DNA of 64,000 nt. Origin: Planctomycetota bacterium (lineage in GTDB: Bacteria; Planctomycetota; Uabimicrobiia; Uabimicrobiales; Uabimicrobiaceae). Position 1 is the stretch's first letter. Every line of letters starts with the position of its first letter. The DNA lies in assembly GCA_029260735.1 (NCBI GenBank), contig JAJDCR010000105.1, positions 19,585 to 83,584 on the forward strand, written 5' to 3'. Shown piece by piece: positions 16,484 to 25,510 of the stretch. Below the pieces are notes generated by a model, which was not told the origin of the DNA, did no database searches, and saw nothing but the letters and a program-made list of their open reading frames with translations. The position numbers and the translations under genes were made by a program.

Positions 16484-17016
16484 GATATATTCTCCATGTA
16501 AAGTGAATGTTTTTGTGAGCTTGAGTTTTGTTGTGAAGTGTTTGAAGTTTTGTCTTTTATCATCAACAAAACATGATTTTATAATTTTGTATTTTAATTT
16601 CTGAATGATTGTTATTTCTAACTAGTCAAAAACAAAGCAAATAATGTACCTTTTTGTTTTTTTTTTTTTACTTACTTTTCTATTCTTAATCTTTCCCTTG
16701 TTTTTTCTCCAAAAGACGAGACACTAAAAAAAAATTCTCAAAAAAGGAAAAAAAACAAATGACATTATGCTACATTATTTTTTTTCAACAACGTCATTTT
16801 GACCAAATAGGAGAGCAACTCCCTACGCTCAATAGTAAGATCAATAGTAAGATCAATAGCAAGAAGGTAAGATTTGAAAAAGAATCAAATTGTATTGCTT
16901 TTTAAAAGGATATCTTGACTTATAACTATAGGGGGTGTAAAATAAATAAGTGGTATTCTAATACTGATTGCTATTTTAGTACTTGTATACTAAACAACTC
17001 CATTTTCTCTTAGGGT
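16484..17016. other. AT-rich divergent intergenic region between dnaK and spoVG-like gene
   Basis: This region carries the dnaK promoter on one strand and the SpoVG promoter on the other. It holds a short tandem repeat of period 12 (ATAGTAAGATCA, 2.5 copies) near 16832-16866 and an inverted pair AAATGAC/GTCATTT at about 16757 and 16790 that could be an operator. No coding sequence is seen. Confidence 0.5.
16915..16943 (+). promoter_or_regulatory. Sigma-70-type promoter for the SpoVG-like gene
   Basis: TTGACT (16915-16920), a 17 bp spacer and TAAAAT (16938-16943) lie about 90 bp before the proposed TTG start. Confidence 0.65.
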
Positions 17017-17040
17017 ATGTTGCTTGGCGAGGAGAATGAA

Positions 17041-17484
17041 TTGGAAATTACAGAGGTAAAAGTTAAGCTAATTGAGTCATCAAACAGTGATCGATTGCAA
17101 GCTTTCTGCAGTATAACTATTGACAATAACTTTGTAATCAGAGATCTCAAAATTATTGAAGGAGCAAAAGGGGCTTTTGTGGCTATGCCCAGTAGGAAAA
17201 TAATGGAACGGTGTTCTTACTGCGGTGCCAAAAATCATCTACGTGCAAAATACTGTAATGAATGTGGTCGAGAATGGGATCCGAATAAAGCAAATCGCCA
17301 CAAAACGGGAAGAAGGAAAATGCATGCAGATATTGCTCATCCTATCAACTCAGAGTGCCGAGAGCTTATCCAATCAAAAGTTCTAGAAGCATTCGAGGAA
17401 GAAAAAACAAGAGTTCAAAGTGGACAAAGTTCTCCGGGTAGAGATAACGATGACCACATGGACGATTTTCATGACGGACTCTAA
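17041..17484 (+). CDS. SpoVG-family protein with inserted zinc ribbon
   Basis: The protein has ~147 residues. The first part, from LEITEVKVKLIE through LQAFCSITI, FVIRDLKIIEG and FVAMPSRK, and the later DIAHPINSE are the two halves of a SpoVG domain, a small RNA- or DNA-binding regulator fold. Between them sits a four-cysteine zinc ribbon, C-x2-C-x10-C-x2-C (CSYCGAKN and CNECG). I choose the TTG at 17041 because GGCGAGGAG lies six bases upstream and homology starts exactly there; an in-frame ATG at 17017 would overlap that ribosome site. The acidic C-terminal tail is poorly conserved. Probably a nucleic-acid-binding regulator; targets unknown. Confidence 0.85.
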   Translation: MEITEVKVKLIESSNSDRLQAFCSITIDNNFVIRDLKIIEGAKGAFVAMPSRKIMERCSYCGAKNHLRAKYCNECGREWDPNKANRHKTGRRKMHADIAHPINSECRELIQSKVLEAFEEEKTRVQSGQSSPGRDNDDHMDDFHDGL

Positions 17485-17583
17485 AACGTTCTCTGTGGCC
17501 TAAAATGTTTTTGTTTTTATTCGTTTGACAAATTAAAAATAAAACATTCCCGTCCATTCCTAAGGACATTCTAACTAAAAACC

Positions 17584-17946
17584 TTAGGGATGGTGTTCGC
17601 GGGCTTCTCCTAACAAAACATCAGAAGATATTTCAAAAGAAATTCTCTCTCTATTTTTCTCCGCCCAAATCAGCCCGACCCCTTTAACTCGACAAAGATC
17701 TTTCCAAGAATAAAAAAATCCATGCCGACAACGATCCTCATAAATAGCAAGTGCTTTTTTAACCCCCACTCCTGGTAGCAATGCTATTTCCATTTTATCT
17801 ACTTGATTGATTGCTATTTTACGCGGCAAGACAGTATGTTCAGAAAAACTCCCATACAAAATTATTCCCCAAAAAAAGAAAACAGCAAAGACAACAAGTA
17901 AACTATTTACCTCAAAAGCACTCACTAAAGTTTCTGATTTACTCAT
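17584..17946 (-). CDS. Membrane-anchored ComEA-like helix-hairpin-helix protein
   Basis: The protein has 120 residues: a single N-terminal membrane helix (about 15-34), then INQVDKMEIALLPGVGVKKALAI and LCRVKGVGLIWAEKNRERI, the paired helix-hairpin-helix motifs of ComEA. ComEA binds incoming DNA non-specifically during natural transformation. No other competence gene is close, so the role is inferred from the family. It converges with the SpoVG-like gene. Confidence 0.78.
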   Translation of the reverse strand: MSKSETLVSAFEVNSLLVVFAVFFFWGIILYGSFSEHTVLPRKIAINQVDKMEIALLPGVGVKKALAIYEDRCRHGFFYSWKDLCRVKGVGLIWAEKNRERISFEISSDVLLGEAREHHP

Positions 17947-18023
17947 TTACAACTTCCTTGTATAATTAGATAGATAACTTTTTTAGGCCTCTCTCCAAAT
18001 TTTTTTTAACGGAAACACCTTTC

Positions 18024-18866
18024 ATGCGCTCATACTACAATAACTACAATAGTGGGGGATATGGGGGAAACCACTACCTAACACCTGCGGTTCGTTGGCT
18101 CATTTTTGCCAATATTGGTGTATTTGCTGTCCAGATTATTTTCATCTCACTTCTCAGTGGTTGGTTCCCGCGAGATTTTATAACGTCTTATTTTGCTCTC
18201 ATTCCCACGAGAGTGATTGAAGATTTCTGGATTTGGCAATTAATCACCAGTTGTTTCCTACACGACCCATACTCTTTATTTCACATTTTTTTCAATCTTT
18301 TGACTCTCTACTTTTTTGGCCACTTACCAGAGAGGACATATGGAACTCAAAAATTTTACATCTGTTATTTCTTCTCAGCAGTATTCTCTTCCCTCGTTTT
18401 TTGTGTCGTGCACTATACTCAAGGAACCCAAAGCGCTGCGTTAGGTGCTTCCGGAGCCATTATGGGTATTTTGATGGTAGCAGCTCGCCTAGCTCCCGAT
18501 AATATTGTCTATTTTAGCTTAATTTTTCCCATTCGTATGAGGACAATGATCTGGTTTCTCATCGGAATCGATCTCTATACCGCGTTGATGAGCCCCAATG
18601 GCGGAGTTGCTGCAGTAAGTCATCTCGGTGGACTTGCCGCAGGTCATATATTCTTTACCTACAGCGACCGTATTTTTCTTTTCTTTGAACGATTAGACCA
18701 ACAAGTAACCATGCAACATAACCGAGAGCAGCGGAAAAAAATTAAGGTGAGCCGAGAAGAAGTTGACCGTCTTTTGGATAAAATTAGCAAAAGTGGAATT
18801 AACTCTCTCACTCAAGACGAAAAAGAATTCTTAAAAAAAGCTAGTAAGGAATATCAAAAAGAATAA
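18024..18866 (+). CDS. Rhomboid-family intramembrane serine protease
   Basis: The protein has 280 residues: a Gly/Asn/Tyr-rich N-terminus, then six membrane helices. The catalytic serine motif GASG (in LGASGAIMG, near residue 143) and the catalytic histidine in SHLGG (near 199) are both present, and an HIFFNLLTL segment matches the rhomboid helix-2 pattern. It would cleave transmembrane substrates within the membrane. The C-terminal ~70 residues are a charged cytoplasmic tail with a short helical pair (KVSREEVDRLLDKI). Its stop overlaps the next gene's start by one base (TAATG), indicating coupled translation with a membrane metalloprotease. Confidence 0.92.
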   Translation: MRSYYNNYNSGGYGGNHYLTPAVRWLIFANIGVFAVQIIFISLLSGWFPRDFITSYFALIPTRVIEDFWIWQLITSCFLHDPYSLFHIFFNLLTLYFFGHLPERTYGTQKFYICYFFSAVFSSLVFCVVHYTQGTQSAALGASGAIMGILMVAARLAPDNIVYFSLIFPIRMRTMIWFLIGIDLYTALMSPNGGVAAVSHLGGLAAGHIFFTYSDRIFLFFERLDQQVTMQHNREQRKKIKVSREEVDRLLDKISKSGINSLTQDEKEFLKKASKEYQKE

Positions 18867-19765
18867 TGTTGAAAGCAAAACTTTACCTCACAAAAGCAGC
18901 GATTATCCTTCTTCCTTTTTTTGGTATACTGCTGCTTCTGCATTTTACCTTACCCAAAGTCGCTCGCGAATACAGCCGAGAAAAGTTTGGACAAATTGAT
19001 CTTAGTGAGCATGAAAGCAAACATTTTCGTATTTACACGAAACAAATCCCTCTTTCTGCCGAAAAGATAGGCCTAGTGGCAGAAGAGTTTTTTCTTGCTT
19101 TCCAGAAAACATATGGGAAGCAGCTAAACTATCAAGGACTTCGCAACATTATAGAAATCTTTTTCTTTGGGAAAAGAGAAGAGTTTGATAACTACTACGA
19201 GAATCGTTTTCATAAAGAACTTCCCAACAATGCGGCCTATTATAACCCCGTCAACGGCAAAATAGTTCTTTATTGGACAAATCTTCCTCAGTCGAAACAA
19301 ACTCTTTACCACGAAATGACCCATATGATATGGGATCAAGCCTTAGGCGCTTATAACCCCGCATGGTCTTTTTGGTTAAATGAAGGCTTTGCTACCTACA
19401 TTGAGCAGTGCTCCATCCAAAATGGAGAAATTGTTCCCGCTGAATTCAATATCGAAATCAGAGATCTTATTAAAAAAGCTTATGAAGATCGTAACTTTAT
19501 TCCCTTAGAAGAGCTTTGTCGGTCTTCTCATGAAGATTTTCAAGGAGAGAGAAACTATCTCTATTACTACGAAAGTTATCTTTTTGTTTTTTTCCTACTT
19601 CATGCAGAAGAAGGAAAGTATGAAAAAAGTTTTTATTCCTATATAGAAAAAGAAATCACGCCTGGTTCTTGTCCACCACATCTTCTATGGGCAGAGTTAG
19701 GTAAATCCCCAAGTGAGCTAGAAAACGCTTTCCTCCGTTTTTTTCAAATAGATATGCTAAGGTAA
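18866..19765 (+). CDS. Membrane-anchored gluzincin metalloprotease (DUF1570-like)
   Basis: The protein has 299 residues. A hydrophobic N-terminal segment (about 10-28) acts as signal anchor, followed by an extracytoplasmic domain. The zinc-binding motif HEMTH is followed ~26 residues later by NEGFATYIE, supplying the glutamate ligand, as in gluzincins. The surrounding KIVLYWTNLPQSKQTLYHEM pattern resembles DUF1570-type peptidases of Planctomycetota. It is translationally coupled to the rhomboid gene and lies 6 bp before the FHA-gluzincin, whose C-terminal domain is of the same type. Confidence 0.85.
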   Translation: MLKAKLYLTKAAIILLPFFGILLLLHFTLPKVAREYSREKFGQIDLSEHESKHFRIYTKQIPLSAEKIGLVAEEFFLAFQKTYGKQLNYQGLRNIIEIFFFGKREEFDNYYENRFHKELPNNAAYYNPVNGKIVLYWTNLPQSKQTLYHEMTHMIWDQALGAYNPAWSFWLNEGFATYIEQCSIQNGEIVPAEFNIEIRDLIKKAYEDRNFIPLEELCRSSHEDFQGERNYLYYYESYLFVFFLLHAEEGKYEKSFYSYIEKEITPGSCPPHLLWAELGKSPSELENAFLRFFQIDMLR

Positions 19766-19771
19766 TTTGCC

Positions 19772-22700
19772 ATGAAAGACATCCAATTATTTTTTATTGA
19801 TCAAAGCCCTGAGACTCAATGGAATCCGACAAAAATAACTCCACCCGGAATCATTGGTCGCGTAAATACTTGTCATCTTAAAATCGACCATGAAAGTATC
19901 TCTACCCAACATGCTCAGGTTATTCAAGAAGGAAACGAGTTCATTCTTGTCGATTTAGAAAGTACCAATGGAACTCGTATTGCTGGCAATAAGATATCAA
20001 AACAAAAACTAGAAGATGGCCAAGAAGTCAGCTTTGGAATGGTCAAATTTCTCATTCGTATTGTCTCCAAGCCACTCCCCAAACTATGTTCCTTAGAAAA
20101 TGAACGTGCTATATCTTTAAGTAAGATGCCTTTTTCTATTGGCCGAGAAAGCGACAATGAACTTGCCTTAAAAGAGGTAAGTGTCTCCAGCCATCATGCC
20201 GTTATTTATGAAGAAAATGGACACTACTTCATCGAAGACAAACTAAGTACCAATGGAACAAGAGTCAATGACAGGCGTATCCAAAAGTTGGAAATCAAAG
20301 ACCATGATGTCATTCGGGTGGGAAACTGGAAAGCCATCTTTATTACCAAAGAAGAAAGCAAGAGCAATTTCTTTCTCAAATTCCTTGACGGAGAAAGAGC
20401 AGGCGAAAAAATCTCTTTGGATGAGAAAATCACCATTGGCCGCACCAAAGACAATGATATATCCATTCCCACTAAAGCCGTTTCGAGCCACCACGCCGAA
20501 GTTTTTTTATCTCAAGGCAATTATTGGATCAAGGATCTAGATAGCTTAAACGGAGTTCGCATAGGTGGAGTTAAAGTAAAAAAAGCTCTTCTCAAGCACG
20601 ACGATGAAATCATTCTAGGCAACACTTCCCTCCTTTTTGAAAATGCTCATTTAGCAAAAGAACGATTTTTTTTAGTGATCATAGATGGAGAAAGAGGAGG
20701 AGAAGAGCTTGAGATAACCTCTCAAATTACTTTTGGAAGAAGCTCTATCAATGATGTTCCCATTAAAGAACATCAAGTTTCCAATATCCACGCTAAAATC
20801 ACTATGAGCAACAATGTCTTTACCCTAGAAGATAAAAACAGCACCAACGGAACCTATCTCAATCAAAAGAAAATCACAACTCCTAGCACACTCAAACATG
20901 GCGACGAAATCCAAATAGGCCCTCGGCACTTCATCTTTAGAAGCTCAGCCAAAGGTCGTCCAAAGGTTATCAGTGAAGAATCTTATAGCCTCGTTCCAGT
21001 ACTGCGCAAAGGATATGGTAAAACCATTGATTTATCCAAAGGTTCTGTAACCATTGGGCGCCATCTTGAAAATGACCTAACCATCAAAGGAAAAGGTATA
21101 TCTCACCACCACGCTCGTATTGTCAAAGAAAAAGGCCATTATTTCATCCAAGACACCAATTCTCGGATGGGCACCTTTGTTAACGGAAAAAAAATCGTCC
21201 AAGAAGAGCTAGAACACGGTGACGAGATTAACATTGGCAAACGTGCCTTTATATTTAAAAGCAGCTTGCGCCCCCTTCATCACATACTGGGAATGTCCTA
21301 TGAACTTTCGCTATCTATGGCGGCAGGAGCTCTCTTCCTTCTCTTTTGCTTCTATATGATAGCCAATTCCTTCTTTGCTTCCACCGACCCGATATTAGAC
21401 AACGACACCCCCAAAATCGTTCAAGAAGAGAAAGAAGTCGAAAGTGACCAAGATATTCTTGGGCAAACAGAAAAAGACGTACAAAGCTTACTCCGTTCGT
21501 ATCAATATGGAAAAGCTCGTCAAAAAATTCAAGACACTCTCCAAACAATCAAACTGCTCTCAAATAAAACTAAACTAGAAGAAGCTATTTCTAAAATTAA
21601 GTCCCAAGAGCTGGTTTTCGAAGAAGTCGTCCAAAAATTACAAAGGCCTACTTTTCAGCCTATTCGTGTAGAAGTACCAGAGAAAGGTGTTTGCCTCGTT
21701 CGTAGCGCTGACCCTAAAACTCATACTCTCATGATGGAAACCTCCCAAAAAGACATTATTCTGGAGGTTTGGGAAAAGCTTCCCCCGACAATCTTTTTTC
21801 AAATCGCCGAACAGTTGAGAGTCTCTAGTGCTCATCTATATGCTCTCGCAGAAATGGCCCATGTCCAAAACCTCCCAGGACACGTGGAAAAATATCTAGT
21901 TCTTGCTTTAAACCATGATTCTTCTGTTCAAGCCAAAGCCGACCAACTCTATTCGAAATCTAGTGGTCAAAAAATTCCCCTAGGAGGTTTCACCCCCTAC
22001 CAAGGAAGACTCGTTAGTCTAGAAGAGAAAAGAACGAGAGAATCACAAGATAAACAAAAACAAGAGCAAGAAGATAAAGAAAATCAAGCACGACAGCTCC
22101 GAGAAAACCGCATTAAAGCCCAAGAAATGGCTAAGCAAAGAGAAAAAGATGAGTTTCCTCTCCGCTATGCCATTATCGATGAACTTTCCCGAACTTACAG
22201 CTATGAAAAAGCCATTTCTGAGTTTGAAAAATTCCTTGAGCAATTAATTTCCAATGATTTAAAAGACAAAGTTCGTCGAAGAATCGCCGAAGTAAAGCCG
22301 ATGGCGGAACTCTTTCGTAAACTCATCGATAGTATTAATCAGAAAAAACTCCTCAACGATCGCATTAAAATATCAACAGACGTAGATGGAGTTATTGCTG
22401 AGGCGGATGAAGATACCTTCCGCGTTATTTTTCCCCAAGGGGCCCTCAAAGAAAAATGGTACCATCTTCCTCCGAATAGAGTCTACCAATTCTTCGAACG
22501 ACTTAAAGTTGAAGGAGCTGAGCTTTTCTTAATAGGGGTTTTCTGCTTTGAAAATGAGCTTAGCATTGAAGGCAACCGTAGCTTCATCAAAGTTATCCGC
22601 AATCACCCCAAATTGAGAAAAAAAGTAGACCAGTACCTCTCTCTGAAATTCGACATTCCCATTCCCAAAGGAGGCTTTGTCCCCTACCAAGGTCGCTTAA

Positions 22701-23680
22701 TTAGCCCGAAAGAAAGAGAATATCTTGCCAAGGGCTTAGTCAGACACGGTAGCAAATGGGTCACTCCCGAAGACAAAGAAATGCTGGAACAAGGATTCAT
22801 TAAGCATAATGGAAAATGGATTACAGGTAAGGACAAACAACTCCTCGCCCGAGGCTACCAGCAATATAAAGGTAAGTGGTACACAAAAAAAGAACTCCAA
22901 GAACTCCGTCAAAATTGGGACGATGCTTGGACTCTAAGCACCCAACACTACGAGCTAAGCTCTAATATCAGCGAAGAATTCCTCAAAGAACTCGGCACCA
23001 TTCTAGAGGCCTCCTACGTAGAATACGCCCAGTTTTTCGGAGAACGCTTCAAATCAAGATCCACCCTCTACGCCTTTCGAACATTTGAAGATTACCGAAG
23101 ATTTTGCATCGAAAGCGGAAACCCCAGCCTAGTCCGCGCCGGAGGATTTGCGACCAAGCAAGACAACCGAGCCGTAGGTTGGAAACGATTCGACAACGAC
23201 CAACTCCTTAGCACCATGATCCACGAAGGGGCTCACCTTTACATGTATAACGCTCACCCCAACACTTCTACCCCTTCCTGGATGGCCGAAGGAATCGCCA
23301 CCCAATTTGAAGGCTATGAATGGGACGGGAAAAAACTCATCATGCACCACCGGTCACCCAACAGGCTTCCCTGGGTCAAACGCAAATTTCTAGAAGGAAA
23401 CACCTTCACCATCGAAGAGCTTATTCAAGGACAAGCCCTTCAACTCATCAATCAAGATATAGACCAAGCCGCCACCTTCTACGCACAGTCATGGGCCCTG
23501 TATTACTACATGAAACATATCCCCAACAAACAATACCGAGACAACTTCGACAAATTTGTCTCCACTATTCATCGAGGAGGCCAACAAGGAAGAGAATCCA
23601 CCATCTTCATGAATTACTTTGGGCGGGATATTGACAAATTGAATATTGCATGGAAGAAGTATATTTTGGATTTGAAGTGA
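19772..23680 (+). CDS. Five-FHA-domain membrane protein with C-terminal gluzincin protease
   Basis: The protein has 1302 residues. Five FHA domains, each with GR-x-N(D/S/T), S-x-x-H and NG-type motifs, occupy roughly 20-95, 115-195, 212-292, 312-392 and 418-500. A membrane helix (about 511-532) follows, then coiled coil and two copies of a ~150-residue repeat that each end in GGF(T/V)PYQGRL. Next come three ~20-residue repeats (KWVTPED, KWITGKD, KWYTKKE), and finally HEGAH near 1150 with WMAEGIATQFE. FHA domains bind phosphothreonine, so the cytoplasmic half can sense kinase output while the protease faces outside. It is preceded by a rhomboid and a related gluzincin in the same operon. Confidence 0.9.
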   Translation: MKDIQLFFIDQSPETQWNPTKITPPGIIGRVNTCHLKIDHESISTQHAQVIQEGNEFILVDLESTNGTRIAGNKISKQKLEDGQEVSFGMVKFLIRIVSKPLPKLCSLENERAISLSKMPFSIGRESDNELALKEVSVSSHHAVIYEENGHYFIEDKLSTNGTRVNDRRIQKLEIKDHDVIRVGNWKAIFITKEESKSNFFLKFLDGERAGEKISLDEKITIGRTKDNDISIPTKAVSSHHAEVFLSQGNYWIKDLDSLNGVRIGGVKVKKALLKHDDEIILGNTSLLFENAHLAKERFFLVIIDGERGGEELEITSQITFGRSSINDVPIKEHQVSNIHAKITMSNNVFTLEDKNSTNGTYLNQKKITTPSTLKHGDEIQIGPRHFIFRSSAKGRPKVISEESYSLVPVLRKGYGKTIDLSKGSVTIGRHLENDLTIKGKGISHHHARIVKEKGHYFIQDTNSRMGTFVNGKKIVQEELEHGDEINIGKRAFIFKSSLRPLHHILGMSYELSLSMAAGALFLLFCFYMIANSFFASTDPILDNDTPKIVQEEKEVESDQDILGQTEKDVQSLLRSYQYGKARQKIQDTLQTIKLLSNKTKLEEAISKIKSQELVFEEVVQKLQRPTFQPIRVEVPEKGVCLVRSADPKTHTLMMETSQKDIILEVWEKLPPTIFFQIAEQLRVSSAHLYALAEMAHVQNLPGHVEKYLVLALNHDSSVQAKADQLYSKSSGQKIPLGGFTPYQGRLVSLEEKRTRESQDKQKQEQEDKENQARQLRENRIKAQEMAKQREKDEFPLRYAIIDELSRTYSYEKAISEFEKFLEQLISNDLKDKVRRRIAEVKPMAELFRKLIDSINQKKLLNDRIKISTDVDGVIAEADEDTFRVIFPQGALKEKWYHLPPNRVYQFFERLKVEGAELFLIGVFCFENELSIEGNRSFIKVIRNHPKLRKKVDQYLSLKFDIPIPKGGFVPYQGRLISPKEREYLAKGLVRHGSKWVTPEDKEMLEQGFIKHNGKWITGKDKQLLARGYQQYKGKWYTKKELQELRQNWDDAWTLSTQHYELSSNISEEFLKELGTILEASYVEYAQFFGERFKSRSTLYAFRTFEDYRRFCIESGNPSLVRAGGFATKQDNRAVGWKRFDNDQLLSTMIHEGAHLYMYNAHPNTSTPSWMAEGIATQFEGYEWDGKKLIMHHRSPNRLPWVKRKFLEGNTFTIEELIQGQALQLINQDIDQAATFYAQSWALYYYMKHIPNKQYRDNFDKFVSTIHRGGQQGRESTIFMNYFGRDIDKLNIAWKKYILDLK

Positions 23681-23725
23681 GAAAGGAAAGAAAAAACCGA
23701 AGGTAAATCTCTAGGGAGCTAAGCG

Positions 23726-24100
23726 ATGAAGAGAACTGTGTTGGTTTTGTTTCTGTTATTGGTTTTAGTAGGAAGTGCCCAAGCCTTTGAAGTAATGAGT
23801 CATGATGAATTTCAAGATTATTCTTTTGACTCTTTTTCCAAAGTGCATAACTACACAGTAGCCTTATCTGGACAAGTCAATACCTTGTTTGGGTTTTACA
23901 TTAGGCAAGACCTTGAAGAATTTCAGAAGACAAAAGTGTTTGTCTGCTTGATTTTTGTATACATCCTCTTAACAACAAGAGATTTAGCTATTCTAATTTC
24001 TCTAACCGCAGCAATATCTGCTATTACTTTCATCCTACACAAAAGAAAGAAAAAAAAGTGGGATGAGGAGTTTGAGAAAAGATCTCCACTCTTAAAGTGA
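23726..24100 (+). CDS. Small secreted/membrane protein, paralogue of 61467-61835
   Basis: The protein has 124 residues: a signal peptide ending near AQA, a short exported part beginning FEVMSHDEF, the segment FGFYIRQDLEEFQKT, then two adjacent membrane helices and a lysine-rich tail. The same plan and motifs (AQA-W/F-EV, FG-x2-I-x-QD) recur at 61467-61835, so this is a small two-member family. Function is unknown. It starts 45 bp after the FHA protease and may be cotranscribed. Confidence 0.7.
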   Translation: MKRTVLVLFLLLVLVGSAQAFEVMSHDEFQDYSFDSFSKVHNYTVALSGQVNTLFGFYIRQDLEEFQKTKVFVCLIFVYILLTTRDLAILISLTAAISAITFILHKRKKKKWDEEFEKRSPLLK

Positions 24101-24102
24101 GG

Positions 24103-24388
24103 TAAAGTTGAAGAAAGAAAAGAATTTCACGCAAAGACGCCAAGAAGAAAAAGAATCCAGGCAAAAGATAAATTCGGAGAATTTCATCAACATAAAAATT
24201 TTTTACATTTTCCTTTGCTTTTCTTTGCGCCTTTGCGTGAAATTCTTTTCTACTCAAAATCCACCGCGGAGGGGAAAAAGATACAAAGACTACAGCTTAA
24301 CTTAATGCTATTGGTACCTGGCGCGACTAAACCATATAAAATATGGGCCTAAATTAAATGCATGTTTTTCAGGTATAGTACAAATAGT
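24103..24388 (+). repeat. MITE-like dispersed repeat, copy 1
   Basis: About 286 bp whose reverse complement matches 49196-49490 along its whole length. It contains terminal-type inverted repeats AGAAAAGAATTTCACGCAAA (24116-24135) and its complement at 24232-24251, plus a conserved flank CCACCGCGGAGGGG and ATTAAATGCATGTTTTT. No transposase is encoded. Confidence 0.85.
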
Positions 24389-24552
24389 GCGTGTTAGTAA
24401 TTCGAAATGCCAAAGTCTCATTATTACAACATTTGGTTACACCTAAGAATATAGGCTCCGTGGTGAATTTTTAAATAAATGTAGATTTATTTTGATTTAG
24501 CTGATATAATTATTTTAAGTTATTGTTCTTATAACAAGTTTGGGAGATTACA

Positions 24553-25356
24553 ATGAGACATCTTATTTTACTTACGATAGTATTTTTTCCTGTTATGATA
24601 TTTGCTAATCTTGTCGATGATTTTTCCAGTGGCTTAAATTCTTGGACCTTGCAAAGAAGAGCTGGAGATTTTGTTGAAAATCCAGGAGGACAGCCAGTAG
24701 TTTCCATTTTAAGTAATGCCCAAATAGATACAGTTGCCACTTTTAATACAGCCGGAGTTGTTAGTGATTTTGACATCGCTACTTCCTTTGCCGGAGCAGG
24801 TAATATGAATGGCAATGATTCTTATGGTTTAGTTTTTGGCTTACAAGATTCTAATAACTACTACATTGCCCACTTATTTCCAGGTTTTGGTGGTAGTGCT
24901 TTTCGCATCAACAAAATGGAAAATGGTTCTCTTATAGAAATTTTTCCAGGGTCAGGTAACAACAAGAATGTTGGTTTTACTTTTGCTAGGAGCGATGGTG
25001 ATATAGCTCCAGATGCTCTTAGAGTTCGAAGAGTTGGTAATAGTTTCGAGGCATTTGTTGCCAGTAGCTCTTTAGGAGACTGGCAAAGTTTTGTTGGTAG
25101 TACTTGGACAGATGCGACTTTTGGAGCTGGTTTAGTTGGTATTGGCGAACGGTTTAATAATATTACTAGCCCTTCTGTCGGTACCCGTTTTGCGATGTTT
25201 GGAACTGGAACACTGGGAGTAGATGAAGTCTTATTGTCTACCGACAATCTTCTTAGCAACAGTACTTCAGAGTTTTCTAACACTGTTCCTGAACCTTCTA
25301 CTCTTGCTTTCTTATTTTTGACCATATTGCTTGGCTTTGTAAAGCGAGTTTTTTAG
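24553..25356 (+). CDS. PEP-CTERM exported protein
   Basis: The protein has 267 residues: a signal peptide ending near IFANL, a beta-rich domain beginning VDDFSSGLNSWTLQ (concanavalin-like, inferred), and the sorting tail VPEPSTLAFLFLTILLGFVKRVF with PEP motif, hydrophobic helix and basic end. Such tails are recognised by exosortase, which was not found in the window. The likely fate is the cell surface or extracellular matrix. Its stop faces the convergent LamG gene, with hairpin repeat copy B between. Confidence 0.88.
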   Translation: MRHLILLTIVFFPVMIFANLVDDFSSGLNSWTLQRRAGDFVENPGGQPVVSILSNAQIDTVATFNTAGVVSDFDIATSFAGAGNMNGNDSYGLVFGLQDSNNYYIAHLFPGFGGSAFRINKMENGSLIEIFPGSGNNKNVGFTFARSDGDIAPDALRVRRVGNSFEAFVASSSLGDWQSFVGSTWTDATFGAGLVGIGERFNNITSPSVGTRFAMFGTGTLGVDEVLLSTDNLLSNSTSEFSNTVPEPSTLAFLFLTILLGFVKRVF

Positions 25357-25389
25357 GGCCACTGACTCCAAGAAGAACGCTTCATCAAG

Positions 25390-25490
25390 TTCCATACACT
25401 GAAAGTTTATATATCACAGCCCAGGGGACACCACAAACCCAAAAATAATATTCGAATGCACAAATGCAGGGAAATATAAATATCCTAGGC
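25390..25490. repeat. Dispersed hairpin repeat, family 1, copy B
   Basis: Shares TTCCATACACTGAA, TTATATATCACAGCCCAGG, GGGGACACC and CCCAAAAATAATATT with copy A at 347-475. The hairpin loop between CCCAGG and GGGACACC is precisely missing. As in copy A, it lies between two convergent stops (25356 and 25511). Confidence 0.75.
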
Positions 25491-25510
25491 TGAGAAAGAC
25501 AAGAAAAACA

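Noticed and set aside
16484..16700. Possible CIRCE/HrcA operator before dnaK
   Set aside because: No TTAGCACTC-N9-GAGTGCTAA-like inverted repeat is present.
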